From Traorella massiliensis (GTDB lineage Bacteria; Bacillota_I; Bacilli_A; Erysipelotrichales; Erysipelotrichaceae), in NCBI RefSeq assembly GCF_900104665.1, contig NZ_LT629969.1, forward strand, positions 976,917-1,040,916: a DNA stretch of 64,000 nt, read 5' to 3'. The notes under the pieces were generated by a model. It saw only the letters and a list, made by a program, of their open reading frames with translations, was not told the DNA's origin and searched no databases. The position numbers were made by a program, and so were the translations under genes. This document shows positions 33,717 to 42,907 of the stretch, in pieces; the stretch's first letter is position 1; each line of letters starts with the position of its first letter.

Positions 33717-33998
33717 TTTAACTGCTTCCTTTAATGCTTTGGCAGCCTTAAAACCAGGAGCCTTTGTTTCAGGAATCTGGATTGTTTCTTTTGTTGCAGG
33801 ATTGATTCCTGTACGTGCAGCACGAGTCTTAACCTCAAATTTTCCAAATCCACTGATATCTACTTTATTTCCTTCTACTAATGAAGCAGTAATTGTATCA
33901 AATACTGTTTCAACGGCTACAGTAGCATCTTTTTTAGTCATATCCAATTTATTTGCTACTACATCAATCAAACTTTTTTTGTTTAAAACTTCACTCAT
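33714..33998 (-). CDS. hup: HU-type nucleoid protein
   Basis: A 94-residue histone-like DNA-binding protein (HU/IHF fold) that compacts and bends DNA. It begins MSEVLNKKSLIDVV, has GFGKFEVKTRAARTGINPAT, which is the DNA-binding arm with the conserved Gly-Phe-Gly and Arg-x-Gly-x-Asn-Pro block, and ends ALKEAVK. RBS GGAGGTAA and its own sigma-A promoter. It lies beside spoIVA, as hbs does in Bacillus subtilis. Confidence 0.96.
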   Translation of the reverse strand: MSEVLNKKSLIDVVANKLDMTKKDATVAVETVFDTITASLVEGNKVDISGFGKFEVKTRAARTGINPATKETIQIPETKAPGFKAAKALKEAVK

Positions 33999-34022
33999 TT
34001 AAATTACCTCCGTGACAGGGGT

Positions 34023-34051
34023 ATCATACCATTATCACAAACATTATTCAA
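34023..34051 (-). promoter_or_regulatory. Sigma-A promoter of hup
   Basis: On the minus strand TTGAAT, 17 bases, TATGAT. Confidence 0.75.
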
Positions 34052-34083
34052 TCATTTTTAAGAATTTTCATAAAATTTTCACA

Positions 34084-35559
34084 TTAAAGAACTATTGCGA
34101 TAACATTGCCTTTTCCTTTATTAACAAGTTTTGTCAAAATATCCTGAAGACGAACCCGAGCAGTCTCTGGAATCATAGATAATTTCACATTTAAACCGTC
34201 TTTGATCAAGTCGGAGAGCTTGCGTCCAAAAATGTCTGATTCCCAAATCGTTTGCGAATTTTCACTATCTCTTGTAAGATAGCTGATTAATTCCTCACTT
34301 TGTAGTTTAGATCCTATGATTGGTTCAAAGCTGCTTTCTACATCTACTTTGATCATATGAATACTTGGGGCAACCGCTTTAAGTTTGACACCATATCGAT
34401 TTCCCTGCTTGATAATTTCAGGCTGTGAAAGTTCAATATCATCTAAAGAAGCACTGGCAAAACCATAACCGGTTAATTTGACCATTTTTAGGGCATTGGA
34501 AACAGCATCATATTCTTTTTTGGCTTTTGAGAAATCCTGCATCATTGAAAGCAATGAAGCTTTATCTACCACATCTATTTGAATGATTTCCTTCAATATT
34601 TGACTGTATAATCCCTTTAATACTTGTATTTCAACATTTACATTACCACTTCCAGGATCAATGCTTGCTAAATGAGACGATTCTATATATTCATTCTGAT
34701 TTAAAGCTAATGTTAATGTTTCAACTTCTTTTAGTTTTTCGATAATTGACATTCCCTGCTGGATTGAATCATTAATTGTTTTTTTCAGCCAATGATTTTT
34801 ATCAAGTACATCGACCCAAGCTGGAAGCTGAATACTGATCTGTGCAACCGGAAATTCATATAACGCTTCTTTTAGAAGGTGCAAGATATCGCTTTCTTCC
34901 AAACGATTGACAGCTAAAGCAAGTACTGGTGCATGTACTTTTTCTTTTAACTTTGCTACAACATTTTCGCATTGCACAGATGATGGATTTTTTGAATTAA
35001 CGATGATAATAAAAGGTTTGCCTATTTGATCTAATTCTTCAATGACTTCCATTTCAGCTTGAAGATAGGCTTCTCTTGGTATATCGGTAATAGAACCATC
35101 ACTTGTTATAACGATACCAATCGTTGAATGATCCTGAATTACTTTCTGAGTACCTGCTTTGGCAGCTTCGTCAAATGGAATTGCATCATCAAACCAGGGA
35201 GTTCGTACCATTCGTATTCCATTTTCATCTTTATAACCTTTTGCTTCTTCGATTACATAACCTACACAGTCTACAAGACGTACATTTACCTTAAAGCCAT
35301 CATCAAATTCAATCTGGGCAGCACTGTTGGGTACAAATTTGGGTTCTGCTGTTAAAATGGTTCTTCCTTCTCCAGATTGTGGCAATTCATCAGTCATACG
35401 AGCTTTTTCATATTCATCATGTACGTATGGAAGAACAGCTTTTTCCATAAATTTCTTAATAAAGGTGCTTTTACCTACACGCACGGGTCCAACAACTCCT
35501 AGATATATGTCACCGCCACACCTTTGCGCAATATTTTTATAGACGTCAAGTGTATTCAT
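34084..35559 (-). CDS. spoIVA: Stage IV sporulation protein A (SpoIVA)
   Basis: A cytoskeletal ATPase (491 residues) that polymerises on the forespore surface as the base layer of the spore coat. The Walker A motif is GPVRVGKSTFIKKF near residue 20. DCVGYVI and the conserved block TSDGSITDIPREAY follow, and the C-terminus ends GKGNVIAIVL, close to the Bacillus end that anchors to SpoVM. The start at 35559 follows AGGAGGATTGAT; a longer frame to 35577 runs through that site. A sigma-E-like promoter precedes it. Confidence 0.95.
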   Translation of the reverse strand: MNTLDVYKNIAQRCGGDIYLGVVGPVRVGKSTFIKKFMEKAVLPYVHDEYEKARMTDELPQSGEGRTILTAEPKFVPNSAAQIEFDDGFKVNVRLVDCVGYVIEEAKGYKDENGIRMVRTPWFDDAIPFDEAAKAGTQKVIQDHSTIGIVITSDGSITDIPREAYLQAEMEVIEELDQIGKPFIIIVNSKNPSSVQCENVVAKLKEKVHAPVLALAVNRLEESDILHLLKEALYEFPVAQISIQLPAWVDVLDKNHWLKKTINDSIQQGMSIIEKLKEVETLTLALNQNEYIESSHLASIDPGSGNVNVEIQVLKGLYSQILKEIIQIDVVDKASLLSMMQDFSKAKKEYDAVSNALKMVKLTGYGFASASLDDIELSQPEIIKQGNRYGVKLKAVAPSIHMIKVDVESSFEPIIGSKLQSEELISYLTRDSENSQTIWESDIFGRKLSDLIKDGLNVKLSMIPETARVRLQDILTKLVNKGKGNVIAIVL

Positions 35560-35580
35560 ATCAATCCTCCTAGTCACTAA

Positions 35581-35610
35581 ACTTTATGAGGATTAGGTGT
35601 CCTTTATTAC
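35581..35610 (-). promoter_or_regulatory. Candidate sigma-E promoter of spoIVA
   Basis: On the minus strand GTAATAA, 15 bases, CATAAAGT. This is close to the sigma-E pattern (-35 with ATA, -10 CATAYAHT) though not exact. spoIVA is a known sigma-E gene in Bacillus. Confidence 0.5.
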
Positions 35611-35614
35611 AATA

Positions 35615-35636
35615 AAAAGCAGATTACTCTGCTTTT
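35615..35636 (-). terminator. Terminator of gpsA
   Basis: AAAAGCAGA, loop, TCTGCTTTT followed by T-rich sequence on the minus strand; it overlaps the gpsA stop. Confidence 0.85.
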
Positions 35637-36616
35637 AGTTCTCTTAACATTAAATCTTTAGCACTTTGCGAAGGTTTTTTATTTTCATAAAGCACTTGAT
35701 AGATCTCATCAACGATTGGCATTTCAACATGAAGATCTTTTTTTAGCTTATAAAGAACCTGTGTAGTACGAATACCTTCGACTGTCTTATGGTTATTATC
35801 CCAATAAACTTGTGACGTATCTGCTTTTCCAATCTGATAACCAGCCTCAAAATTACGGGAATGAGTACTTGTACAGGTTACGATGAGGTCTCCCATACCT
35901 GTCAGCCCCATAAAAGTCTTCTCCTGGCCGCCACTGGCAACCCCAAAGCGGATCATCTCAGCAAGTCCACGAGTGATCAGAGCAGCCCTAGTGTTGTCCC
36001 CATAGCCAAGCCCAGCAAGCATGCCGCTAGCTAATGCAATTGAATTTTTGGTAGCAACACCTAATTCGCTGCCGATTTCATCACTTCCGGTATAAACTCT
36101 AAAATAATTGTTAGAAAATACATTCTGCACTGTTTTCGCATCTTCTTCATTTAAGGAAACAGCACAAACGCTCGTAAGCATGCGAATCACAACTTCTTCT
36201 GCATGTGAAGGACCAATCAGCGAAACGACACTACTTAATTTTTCTTTATCAAAAGCAGCACGAATTGCTTCCGACATCCGTTTTCCTGTAGCCGGATCAA
36301 ATCCTTTAGAAGTATTTACCAGAATAACTTTTTTAGTCAGATACGGTTGTATCTGTGTACAAACCTGGGCAGTTACAGCACTTGGTACAGACATAACGAC
36401 AAGATCCGCATCGCTAACTTTTGAAATATCTAAAGTTCCTTTTAAATGTTCATTTAAAATAACATTTTCAAAATATTTAGAATTTGTATGTGAATCATTG
36501 ATTTCATTAATTTCATCTGCATTATTACCATAAATCAAAACATCATGTCCGTTATCCACACAAATCTGTGCAAGAGCACTTCCCCAGCTTCCACTTCCAA
36601 TTACAAATACTTTCAT
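35624..36616 (-). CDS. gpsA: Glycerol-3-phosphate dehydrogenase [NAD(P)+]
   Basis: Reduces dihydroxyacetone phosphate to sn-glycerol 3-phosphate for phospholipid synthesis (330 residues). The N-terminal Rossmann motif is VIGSGSWGSALA, then SVPSAVT and NTSKGFD. The catalytic Lys lies in VATKNSIALASGM, and GLTGMGDLIVTCTSTHSRN is the family signature. The start at 36616 lies one base after the der stop (TAAGATG), so translation is coupled; a longer frame from 36640 lies inside der. Confidence 0.95.
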   Translation of the reverse strand: MKVFVIGSGSWGSALAQICVDNGHDVLIYGNNADEINEINDSHTNSKYFENVILNEHLKGTLDISKVSDADLVVMSVPSAVTAQVCTQIQPYLTKKVILVNTSKGFDPATGKRMSEAIRAAFDKEKLSSVVSLIGPSHAEEVVIRMLTSVCAVSLNEEDAKTVQNVFSNNYFRVYTGSDEIGSELGVATKNSIALASGMLAGLGYGDNTRAALITRGLAEMIRFGVASGGQEKTFMGLTGMGDLIVTCTSTHSRNFEAGYQIGKADTSQVYWDNNHKTVEGIRTTQVLYKLKKDLHVEMPIVDEIYQVLYENKKPSQSAKDLMLRELKAE

Positions 36617-36617
36617 C

Positions 36618-37928
36618 TTATTTCTCTCTTTCTCTAGCAATGATACGTAATGTCGTACCAGTAAAATTAAAGGCTTCCCGAAGCTTATTTTCTAAGAATC
36701 TCTTATAAGAGAAATGCAAAAGCTCCGGATCATTGACAAACAAAATAAACGTTGGCGGTGCAATACCAACCTGTGAAGCATAATAAATACGCAATCGCTT
36801 GCCGTTATGTGTCGGTGGCGGAGTCATCAATTGGGCATCCATGATGACCTCATTTAATACGTTTGTCTGGATACGCATCAGCGAATAATCATGAACCTCA
36901 TCGATTAATGGCAATATCTGATGAACACGCTGTTTAGTCAGAGCACTGACAAATAAAATTGGAGCATATCCTAAATAGATAAATTCATTTCTGATTTTCT
37001 TTTCTATTTCAATTTGTGTATAGCTGTCTTTTTCCACACTATCCCATTTGTTGTATAAAATGATGATTCCCTTACCTGCCTCATGAGCATATCCGGCAAC
37101 ATGTTTATCTTGCTCACGGATACCGGTCTCACCATCTAAAACAACACAGACCACATCGCTTCTTTCAATAGCACTCATCGCACGCAATACAGAATATTTT
37201 TCAATATTTTCGTAAATCTTGCCTCTTTTTCGGATTCCTGCTGTATCAATGACAACATATTCCTTGCCTTCATATTTAAAAGGTGTATCAATAGCATCTC
37301 GAGTAGTGCCTTCAATATTTGAAACGATCGTTCTTTCTTCATTTAAAATAGCATTAACCAATGAACTTTTACCGACATTAGGACGACCAATGAAAGCAAA
37401 GGAAGTAATTCCTTCATAATCCCTTCGATTTTTTTCAGGAAAAGTCTTAACAAGAGCATCTAGCATATCACCAATACCAATGCCATGAACTCCACTTACC
37501 GCAATTGGATCACCCAATCCAAGGCTATAAAATTCATAAATATTTGAAAGAAGATGGTTATCATCAATTTTATTCACCGCTAAAATAACCGGTTTTTTAG
37601 AACGTATCAGCATTTTCGCAATATGTTCATCATCACGAGTAACACCTTCTATTCCATTTACGATAAAGATAATTGAATCAGCTTCTTCAATCGCAATTTC
37701 TACCTGCATTTCAATTTCTTTTTGAAATGGCTGATCTGCTAATTGAATACCGCCTGTATCGATAACTCTAAACTCCTTCGTCAGCCATTCTACTTTCCCA
37801 TAGATACGGTCACGGGTCACACCCGGCGTATCCTCAACAATACTTTTTCTTTCCCCAATGATTCGATTAAAGATCGTACTTTTTCCGACATTAGGTCTTC
37901 CTACAATTGCACATACACCATTAATCAT
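36618..37928 (-). CDS. der: Ribosome-assembly GTPase Der (EngA)
   Basis: A double-GTPase protein (436 residues) needed for 50S subunit maturation. The first G domain has [14 protein letters not shown] near residue 9, the second [16 protein letters not shown] near 183; NKID and NKWD motifs follow each. A C-terminal KH-like domain closes it ([18 protein letters not shown]). It overlaps the end of cmk by 8 bases and is followed at once by gpsA. Confidence 0.96.
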   Translation of the reverse strand: MINGVCAIVGRPNVGKSTIFNRIIGERKSIVEDTPGVTRDRIYGKVEWLTKEFRVIDTGGIQLADQPFQKEIEMQVEIAIEEADSIIFIVNGIEGVTRDDEHIAKMLIRSKKPVILAVNKIDDNHLLSNIYEFYSLGLGDPIAVSGVHGIGIGDMLDALVKTFPEKNRRDYEGITSFAFIGRPNVGKSSLVNAILNEERTIVSNIEGTTRDAIDTPFKYEGKEYVVIDTAGIRKRGKIYENIEKYSVLRAMSAIERSDVVCVVLDGETGIREQDKHVAGYAHEAGKGIIILYNKWDSVEKDSYTQIEIEKKIRNEFIYLGYAPILFVSALTKQRVHQILPLIDEVHDYSLMRIQTNVLNEVIMDAQLMTPPPTHNGKRLRIYYASQVGIAPPTFILFVNDPELLHFSYKRFLENKLREAFNFTGTTLRIIAREREK

Positions 37929-38589
37929 ATACGACTCCTAAACGATCCAATTCGTTTTTGATTTTTGAAACAACTTCATCAATGGTTAGATCAGAGCTAT
38001 CTATTTCAATGGCATCTTCCGCTTTTTTCAAAGGAGAATGTTCACGATGCATATCCTGATAATCTCTTCTTTCAATATCTTTGATGATTTCATCCCTGTC
38101 AAAATCAATTCCTTTTTCTATGTATTCTTTTATCCTTCGTTCAGCTCTGGCACTAGCCGATGCAACAAGATAAATTTTTAACTCTGCATCCTTTAAAACA
38201 ACGGTTCCAATATCTCTGCCATCAAGAATATACCCTTTATTTTTAGCAATCTGCTGCTGAAGCTCAACCAGGCATTCACGCACTTTAAGATGTCTGCTAA
38301 CACTGCTGGCACCCATGGAAATATCATTAGTACGGATCTTTTGAGAAACATCTTCATGATCCAAATAAACATTGCCATTTTTATCAAAGTCAATTTTCAT
38401 GTTTTTGATCATTTCTGCCAGTTTTTCTTCATCATTCCAGTCAATGCCTTCTTTTTTTGCCTTATACGCTACACAGCGATACATGGCACCAGTATCTAGA
38501 TGAGAGTAACCTAATAATTTAGCACATTTTTTAGCGATGGTACTTTTCCCAGCCGCACTCGGACCATCAATTGCAATATTAATTCGCAT
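37921..38589 (-). CDS. cmk: Cytidylate kinase
   Basis: Phosphorylates CMP/dCMP (222 residues). The P-loop is [15 protein letters not shown] at about residues 6-20, with [13 protein letters not shown] and [10 protein letters not shown] as the substrate blocks. RBS AGAGGAGG. First gene of the cmk-der-gpsA run that also exists in Bacillus. Confidence 0.95.
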   Translation of the reverse strand: MRINIAIDGPSAAGKSTIAKKCAKLLGYSHLDTGAMYRCVAYKAKKEGIDWNDEEKLAEMIKNMKIDFDKNGNVYLDHEDVSQKIRTNDISMGASSVSRHLKVRECLVELQQQIAKNKGYILDGRDIGTVVLKDAELKIYLVASASARAERRIKEYIEKGIDFDRDEIIKDIERRDYQDMHREHSPLKKAEDAIEIDSSDLTIDEVVSKIKNELDRLGVVYD

Positions 38590-38600
38590 GCAACCTCCTC

Positions 38601-39350
38601 TTAAATTCTTCCACTGTTACGAAGAATCATAAACACAGTAAATCCGATCACCGCAAATAATGCGATGACTAGAATTAACAAGATGATATTTAAAAGACGA
38701 TTGGTCTTATCGATATCGCTGCTTAATTCATTCATTTCTTCTTCCTGCTGTTCGATTTTGATTTTCATTTGCTGTGTCTGTTCATTCAACATCTGGATAT
38801 GCTGAGCAGCTACAAGATCTTCGGCCGTTTCTTTTTCTTGTTCTTCAGTCTTTTCGTCCTCAATTGTTTCTGAAATTGGGGTTTCTTCTGCAGGTTCAAC
38901 TTTAGTCACATTCATGCCTGATGTATTTTCTTCTTTAAGCAATTCCTGGATTTGCATGGCAATTTCTTTTTTTGACTGAGCAAGCGTATTTTCAGCCACT
39001 TTTGGTTCCTCTTCAATAGGCTTGATATAATCTTCTCTTCTTAAACGAGCCGGATTTTTCAGCTGATTTAAAATATCAATCTCAGTAATATCACTTTGCA
39101 AGAGTCCTTTTTCACGATTATACTGCTTTACATCTCGAATCAGATCATCCATATATTCATTTACAAAGGTATCTGAATCTTTTTTTGGCAATGAAAATTC
39201 CCTCTCTCTGCGTGGAGGTGTATCTTCAGAAAGCTCCATCTTCTTGAACAGAACAGGATTACTTTTTTCTGTACTATTTTCATCAATTGTATTAGTATCG
39301 ATCTGACGACGCAGATTTTCATATTTTTTCACTCTGGATAATTTTTCCAT
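38601..39350 (-). CDS. Unknown tail-anchored coiled-coil protein
   Basis: A 249-residue protein that I do not recognise. It is very rich in Glu and Lys. It has a conserved-looking part near 60-110 (YMDDLIRDVKQYNREKG, then DILNQLKNPARLRREDY), a low-complexity acidic middle, a coiled coil at about 183-215, and a single C-terminal membrane segment (about 218-242) with only a few residues after it. It would face the cytoplasm, tethered by its tail. RBS GAGGAGG; a TATAAT lies upstream on the minus strand. Only 11 bases separate it from cmk, so they are probably one operon. Confidence 0.75.
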   Translation of the reverse strand: MEKLSRVKKYENLRRQIDTNTIDENSTEKSNPVLFKKMELSEDTPPRREREFSLPKKDSDTFVNEYMDDLIRDVKQYNREKGLLQSDITEIDILNQLKNPARLRREDYIKPIEEEPKVAENTLAQSKKEIAMQIQELLKEENTSGMNVTKVEPAEETPISETIEDEKTEEQEKETAEDLVAAQHIQMLNEQTQQMKIKIEQQEEEMNELSSDIDKTNRLLNIILLILVIALFAVIGFTVFMILRNSGRI

Positions 39351-39419
39351 AATGGCCTCCTCAACTCTCTTTATTATAACAAATTTCAGTCTCTATTGAT
39401 ATGAATTTTTATTTTTATT

Positions 39420-40655
39420 TCAATATAACTGCTGATAACTTCTTTTGTCCCACTTCTGATAAAAATAGAAAATGATTAAAAATAAGATACCTAAAAGTAA
39501 AATTAAGATCCATACGAAATGAATCGAATAAGCATCTACTAAAGAGCCGACAGTTACATTGCCTAATGAACCAATCACCATAGATGTAATATTTTGAAGA
39601 GAGAGGATACGTCCCCGATGGGTTGATGGAATTCTTTTGGTAAGATAAGGTGCCGATGAAATCGTACATATAATCTCTCCGAAAGTAAATAAGATCATTG
39701 AAATCACACATAAATAGAACTGATCATAAATAAAGATATAAAAAGAAAGAGCAAAAATTTCTAAAAAGTTCCCCAAATATAAACGAAAAATATCTTTCCA
39801 GTTCAGAAATATCCTTGTTAAGACAGGTGTGCCAAAAATTACCACAATTGCATTGATACTTGTCAGAAAGCCAAAATATAAGGCACCTTTTTTTAAAAAG
39901 GCATCTTCTAAATGAAGGGGTATCAAAAAATTAAATTGTGCATAGATCAAACCACTGATACTTGCAATCAAAAAATAAAAAAGCAGGATCTTTCTTTTTA
40001 AAAGTACTTTCCATAAAGCACCGCTTTCTTTTTTCTCATAAATTCCTTCTTCGTCATTGGTTTCTTTTTTAATATCTTTTACAAGGAAGAAGATAAGGAT
40101 CGTTGAAGAAAAATCAGCTAACCCGCTAATTATAAACGCAAGACCAAGATGATTTTCAAATAGCAGACCACCCATAGTCGGTGCTAATACAAGTCCTAAA
40201 TTCATTGAAAGATAACTTAATGAATATGCCTTTTCACGCTCATCAGCACTTGTCAGATCAGCAATCAAAGAATCAAAGCTTGGACCTTCCATCTGCTGAA
40301 AAATACTTCCTAGTGCATAAATCAGAATCGTCATGATAGATAATTCCATGAATCCACATACAAGAAAACATGCAACACCTAAAAGATCCAATATTACGAT
40401 CATCGTTTTTTTATTATATCGATCTGCGAGTTTTCCACCTAACAGATTACAAGGAATCATGATGAATGAAAGTACCATCATATAGAGTCCAATCTGGGAA
40501 GCATCAAAGCCAAGTTTATTTTTTAATATCAAAGTAAGCATTGGCCATATCAGTGATCCCATCGATGTAACAATTCTTCCAAAACATAAAATATAGATTT
40601 CTTTTTTTAATCCGCCATACATAGCAAAAAGCTGTTTTACTGCATTCATATGCAT
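39420..40655 (-). CDS. MFS transporter
   Basis: A major facilitator superfamily permease (411 residues, about 12 membrane segments). The loop between helices 2 and 3 has GGKLADRYNKK, the MFS motif A. It resembles drug-efflux or MdtH-like members, but the substrate is unknown. There is no Shine-Dalgarno sequence: ATGs at 40655 and 40649 follow within a few bases of TGATAGAAT, an extended -10, itself directly after the efp terminator. The transcript is probably leaderless, and 40649 may be the real start. Confidence 0.8.
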   Translation of the reverse strand: MHMNAVKQLFAMYGGLKKEIYILCFGRIVTSMGSLIWPMLTLILKNKLGFDASQIGLYMMVLSFIMIPCNLLGGKLADRYNKKTMIVILDLLGVACFLVCGFMELSIMTILIYALGSIFQQMEGPSFDSLIADLTSADEREKAYSLSYLSMNLGLVLAPTMGGLLFENHLGLAFIISGLADFSSTILIFFLVKDIKKETNDEEGIYEKKESGALWKVLLKRKILLFYFLIASISGLIYAQFNFLIPLHLEDAFLKKGALYFGFLTSINAIVVIFGTPVLTRIFLNWKDIFRLYLGNFLEIFALSFYIFIYDQFYLCVISMILFTFGEIICTISSAPYLTKRIPSTHRGRILSLQNITSMVIGSLGNVTVGSLVDAYSIHFVWILILLLGILFLIIFYFYQKWDKRSYQQLY

Positions 40656-40671
40656 ATTCTATCATAATGCA

Positions 40672-40695
40672 CAAAAAAAAGGAATCTAACGATTC
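40672..40695 (-). terminator. Terminator of efp
   Basis: GGAATC-GTTA-GATTCC followed by eight T on the minus strand. Confidence 0.9.
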
Positions 40696-40696
40696 C

Positions 40697-41260
40697 CTAG
40701 TCTTTAGCCCTTCCAGAATATTTTCCATCTATTGTTGTTACTAACACTGTTTCACCTTCATTGATGAAAAGAGGCACACGAATATTTAATCCTGTTTCTA
40801 AAACAGCATTTTTCTGAGCACTTGTTGCCGTATCACCTTTAACTGCCTGCTCTGCTTCTGTAATCGTTAAAGCCACCTTATCAGGTAAGATGACTCCTAA
40901 TACTTCTCCCTCATATAAAGAAATATTCACATTTGTATTTGGTTTGATGAAATTTAATTCCCAAGTCAGTCTTTCCATTGGAATTTCAAGCTGTTCATAT
41001 GTTTCATTATCCATAAAGATGCAGTTGGTTCCATCATCATATAGGAATTGCATCTCTCTTTTATCGATATGAGCCTGTTCTACTTTATCGCCCCCTGTAA
41101 AAGTCAGATCAGAAATCGTCCCTGTACGAAGATTTTTACTCTTGACCTTCACAATCATTTGGCGCATAGCTGTCTTGTTATGAGAAACTTCAAGAACCGT
41201 ATAAATATTATTTTCATACTCAATTGCAGTACCTGGTTTCAAATCATTTACAATAATCAT
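40697..41260 (-). CDS. efp: Elongation factor P with an unusual tip loop
   Basis: A translation factor (187 residues) that relieves ribosome stalling at polyproline. It has the three domains of EF-P: an N-terminal KOW-like domain (MIIVNDLKPG), then two OB domains ending NIRVPLFINEGE and SGRAKD. Aligned without gaps to the usual sequence, the tip reads HNKTAMRQMIVK: Met32 stands where the modified Lys or Arg normally is, with Arg33 next, and the PGKG turn is missing. The start at 41260 is chosen by homology; the RBS is weak (AAAGAAGAAA). It has its own promoter at the end of the comG operon. Confidence 0.9.
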   Translation of the reverse strand: MIIVNDLKPGTAIEYENNIYTVLEVSHNKTAMRQMIVKVKSKNLRTGTISDLTFTGGDKVEQAHIDKREMQFLYDDGTNCIFMDNETYEQLEIPMERLTWELNFIKPNTNVNISLYEGEVLGVILPDKVALTITEAEQAVKGDTATSAQKNAVLETGLNIRVPLFINEGETVLVTTIDGKYSGRAKD

Positions 41261-41289
41261 AGTTTTTCTTCTTTTCAATATCTTCTTTT

Positions 41290-41317
41290 ATTGTAATGAA
41301 TTTATGCCTTTTGTCAA
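41290..41317 (-). promoter_or_regulatory. Sigma-A promoter of efp
   Basis: On the minus strand TTGACA, 16 bases, TACAAT, overlapping the stop codon of the upstream membrane gene. Confidence 0.75.
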
Positions 41318-41673
41318 TCTTTTTGAAAGGATTTGATCTGAATTCTTTGAGAACATCCAACATTAACAGCAGCGATAAAAATAGCACTAAATAAGATCAT
41401 GAGCTGATCCGAGTTCAATGCAATATGAAACAAAAGACACAATAAATAAAAGATAAACATAAAACATATCGAAAACATCAGATCTTTGAATTCAAGCATC
41501 CGGCCATTTATTTCATAATATTGAATGATCATCATCTGATACAATGAAAATAAAAGAATGATCAATAAGATAGAGATCTCAAAAAAGCCAGCCATAATAA
41601 AAGGTATCAAGATAAGCGATAATAAAATAGAGGCAGCAATATTTTTCCACATACTGATAGTATGTTCATTCAT
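41314..41673 (-). CDS. Small membrane protein at the end of the comG operon
   Basis: A hydrophobic protein of about 119 residues with four predicted membrane segments; not recognised. Its start overlaps the end of the comGG-like gene (ATGs at 41682, 41676 and 41673 are all possible; no clear ribosome binding site). It is therefore probably translated by coupling and expressed with the competence pilus genes. A role in pilus assembly is possible but not shown. Confidence 0.65.
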   Translation of the reverse strand: MNEHTISMWKNIAASILLSLILIPFIMAGFFEISILLIILLFSLYQMMIIQYYEINGRMLEFKDLMFSICFMFIFYLLCLLFHIALNSDQLMILFSAIFIAAVNVGCSQRIQIKSFQKD

Positions 41674-42052
41674 CATAAACATATTCTATTGAAGCGATAC
41701 ATAAATAAACTTCATCATATTGAATGATCATCTGAAAATGAACTTTTCCACTAAAATCAAGCGTACACTGGCTATCCTCATAAACTGCATTCACTGTAAT
41801 TCCTTTTTCCTCAAAAACAAAATCTTCACAACACTGATCATAAAATTCGTTTTTGATGCGTCGAATTACTTTGATCTTAACCACTTCAAGATCAGCATCC
41901 ATATTATTTAAGGCCGTAAGATGAGCTAATTGTAGAGAAAAATAAATACCTAAGGCTGCTAATAGATTGAAAAGACCTAGAGTGAGTATCAACGCATTCC
42001 CTTTTTCAGTTGCAGCCAAGAAAGCGTTCTTTTCTTTTATTATTCTTTTCAT
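41666..42052 (-). CDS. comGG: ComGG-like minor pilin component
   Basis: A 128-residue protein in the comGG position. The N-terminus KNAFLAATEKGNALILTLGLF, with a long hydrophobic helix after it, resembles the Glu-containing pilin-like start of ComGG, and the remainder is a short globular part. The start at 42052 lies inside the end of comGF. Sequence similarity in this family is low, so the name rests on position and layout. Confidence 0.7.
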   Translation of the reverse strand: MKRIIKEKNAFLAATEKGNALILTLGLFNLLAALGIYFSLQLAHLTALNNMDADLEVVKIKVIRRIKNEFYDQCCEDFVFEEKGITVNAVYEDSQCTLDFSGKVHFQMIIQYDEVYLCIASIEYVYDE

Positions 42053-42404
42053 AACTGATATAAAAGCAGTCTTTTTTCTGCGTAAAATAACTCTTTTCAA
42101 TATCTTCCATATAGATTACATAACCATCTTTACGTACAATTCTATTTTTCTCTAAAACAAGACTTGCTTCTTTTTCAAAATAAAAGAAATTTAATTCATC
42201 TTCATTATATTGAATCTCACTGGCATAAAGAAGAAGCTGACGAAGCTGATATAAGGCAATCTCATCTTCAATATCCACATGAATATCTTGAAGACGATGG
42301 ATAAGAGGGATAGACATAGTTAAAAGAGCCATTGAAAGTGAGAAGATAAAAAGGCTTAAAAGCATTTCAATCATCGTATATCCTTTACTGGTGGGCTTCT
42401 TCAT
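42006..42404 (-). CDS. comGF: ComGF-like minor pseudopilin
   Basis: A 132-residue pseudopilin. The N-terminus KKPTSKGYTMIEMLLSLFIF has the class III prepilin pattern: a basic leader, Gly-Tyr-Thr, Glu at +5, then a hydrophobic helix. The C-terminal part is beta-rich. The start at 42404 is assigned from the leader; the frame overlaps comGE. It is part of the DNA-uptake pilus. Confidence 0.8.
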   Translation of the reverse strand: MKKPTSKGYTMIEMLLSLFIFSLSMALLTMSIPLIHRLQDIHVDIEDEIALYQLRQLLLYASEIQYNEDELNFFYFEKEASLVLEKNRIVRKDGYVIYMEDIEKSYFTQKKDCFYISYEKNNKRKERFLGCN

Positions 42405-42540
42405 ATATCTGATCTTGATTGATCTCATACTGTTCGATCCTTTCAATATAACCGGTAATGATCAATAAATAATTGATGATAAGTAAGACGGCACTAAAAA
42501 AAAGTAAATTTTCTAGTAAGCTATGACCTTTTTCATTCAT
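42385..42540 (-). CDS. comGE: ComGE-like minor pseudopilin (short)
   Basis: Only 51 residues: NEKGHSLLENLLFFSAVLL gives the prepilin-type leader (Gly then His-Ser, Glu at +5) and hydrophobic helix, with a short tail. It is shorter than typical ComGE proteins. RBS GGTGGA at 9 bases. It overlaps comGD and comGF. Confidence 0.65.
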   Translation of the reverse strand: MNEKGHSLLENLLFFSAVLLIINYLLIITGYIERIEQYEINQDQIYEEAHQ

Positions 42541-42907
42541 CGCTGATCCACCCGCTTCCAAGCTGAAAAACCGCTTCATATTCACCGCATCTCATCGTAA
42601 AAGCTTTTGAGATATTTCCTTGTTCATTGTAGTGAAAAATTATTGGATCACAGATAAGAGGTGAAATTACATACTCTTTATCATTAATGGTTACTTTGTT
42701 TTTATCGATTTGAATGTCATGCCTTTGCTGAAGGCGAATACTGTCAAGCTGACTTTGACGTAACAGTGCTTTTAATGCTTTAAAACGCAGATAAGAAGCG
42801 TCGGGGATATGTTTGATCGATAATAATGTCATGACGCTCACACATGAAAGCACCAATATCATTTCAATGAGCGTATATCCTTTATTCCTGAACACTTGCC
42901 TGACCAT
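42533..42907 (-). CDS. comGD: ComGD-like minor pseudopilin
   Basis: A 124-residue pseudopilin. The leader and helix RNKGYTLIEMILVLSCVSVM fit prepilin peptidase cleavage after Gly, with Glu at +5. A GspH-like globular part follows with two Cys (LICDP, MRCGE). It overlaps comGC by 26 bases, so translation is coupled. Confidence 0.8.
   Translation of the reverse strand: MVRQVFRNKGYTLIEMILVLSCVSVMTLLSIKHIPDASYLRFKALKALLRQSQLDSIRLQQRHDIQIDKNKVTINDKEYVISPLICDPIIFHYNEQGNISKAFTMRCGEYEAVFQLGSGWISDE

Noticed and set aside
33631-34002. 123-codon open frame on the plus strand opposite hup
   Set aside because: It is antisense to the well-supported HU gene, lacks a ribosome binding site, and its translation has no domain features.
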